This document shows positions 6,819-6,881 of a stretch of DNA of 6,881 bases, piece by piece. The position numbers and the translations under genes are program-made. Position 1 is the first letter of the stretch. Each line of letters begins with the position of its first letter. Source of the DNA: Deltaproteobacteria bacterium (GTDB taxonomy: Bacteria > Desulfobacterota > Anaeroferrophillalia > Anaeroferrophillales > Tharpellaceae); the NCBI GenBank assembly GCA_013153415.1, contig JAADEO010000002.1:1-6881 (forward strand). The letters run 5' to 3'. The notes under the pieces were generated by a model that was not told the DNA's origin, made no database searches, and saw nothing but the letters and a program-made list of their open reading frames with translations.

Positions 6819-6881
6819 CCCATAAAGGAGTTGTATTCGGACAGAAGATTATTTTATTTTAACCTTTTGTTCCGGTTTTCG

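Larger units (their letters stand above)
6576..6881. other. Noncoding region upstream of pilB
   Basis: No convincing gene is seen on either strand in these 306 bases. The region is more AT-rich than the genes, especially at 6838-6881. It holds the candidate promoter at 6790-6818, the duplicated 12-bp element at 6676 and 6767, dyads at 6627-6639 and 6701-6718, and tiny ORFs of 33 codons or fewer. I could not match it to the GEMM class of cyclic-dinucleotide riboswitches or any other riboswitch core I know. The upstream neighbour of pilB lies beyond the right edge. Confidence 0.6.

Noticed and set aside
6850..6881. Terminator of an upstream gene
   Set aside because: AACC/GGTT is only a four-base stem with an AT-rich tail on the minus strand; too weak to call.
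1..6881. A novel defence, mobile or CRISPR-like system
   Set aside because: Every coding region is accounted for by standard type IV pilus genes; no transposase, integrase, repeat-spacer array or toxin-antitoxin-like pair is visible.

Overview
The window is a five-gene type IV pilus (T4P) block, all on the minus strand, followed on the right by a noncoding leader. In transcription order (right to left) it holds pilB (extension ATPase), pilT (retraction ATPase), pilC (inner-membrane platform), pilS (membrane histidine kinase) and pilR (sigma-54-dependent response regulator). pilR is cut by the left edge. The proteins and the order pilB-pilT-pilC-pilS-pilR resemble the Geobacter/Desulfuromonas group (Desulfuromonadota), where the major pilin gene pilA usually follows pilR. 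The PilT and PilB sequences also look Geobacter-like to me. The organism assignment is therefore inference from gene order and remembered protein similarity, not from a search.

Layout: 1-775 pilR N-terminal part (receiver plus most of the AAA+ core, running off the edge); 768-2480 pilS, overlapping pilR by 8 bp; 2506-3717 pilC; 3751-4818 pilT; 4866-6575 pilB; 6576-6881 no convincing gene. Gaps between genes are 25, 33 and 47 bp with no visible terminator, so one transcript is likely. The best promoter is a sigma-70-type site at 6790-6818, which would give a leader of about 200 nt before pilB. That leader holds a 12-bp direct repeat, two small dyads and very short ORFs.

How the genes work together: PilB and PilT are hexameric cytoplasmic ATPases that dock on PilC to drive pilus extension and retraction. 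PilS and PilR form a two-component pair that, in studied relatives, senses pilin or envelope state and activates pilA through sigma-54 RNA polymerase. PilB carries two N-terminal repeats that match the MshEN cyclic-di-GMP-binding motif, so the motor may be gated by that second messenger.

I found no mobile element, CRISPR array, tRNA, rRNA or recognisable riboswitch. The core genes look intact and ordinary. The parts least explained by known families are the pilB leader and a small insertion in the PilS catalytic domain.
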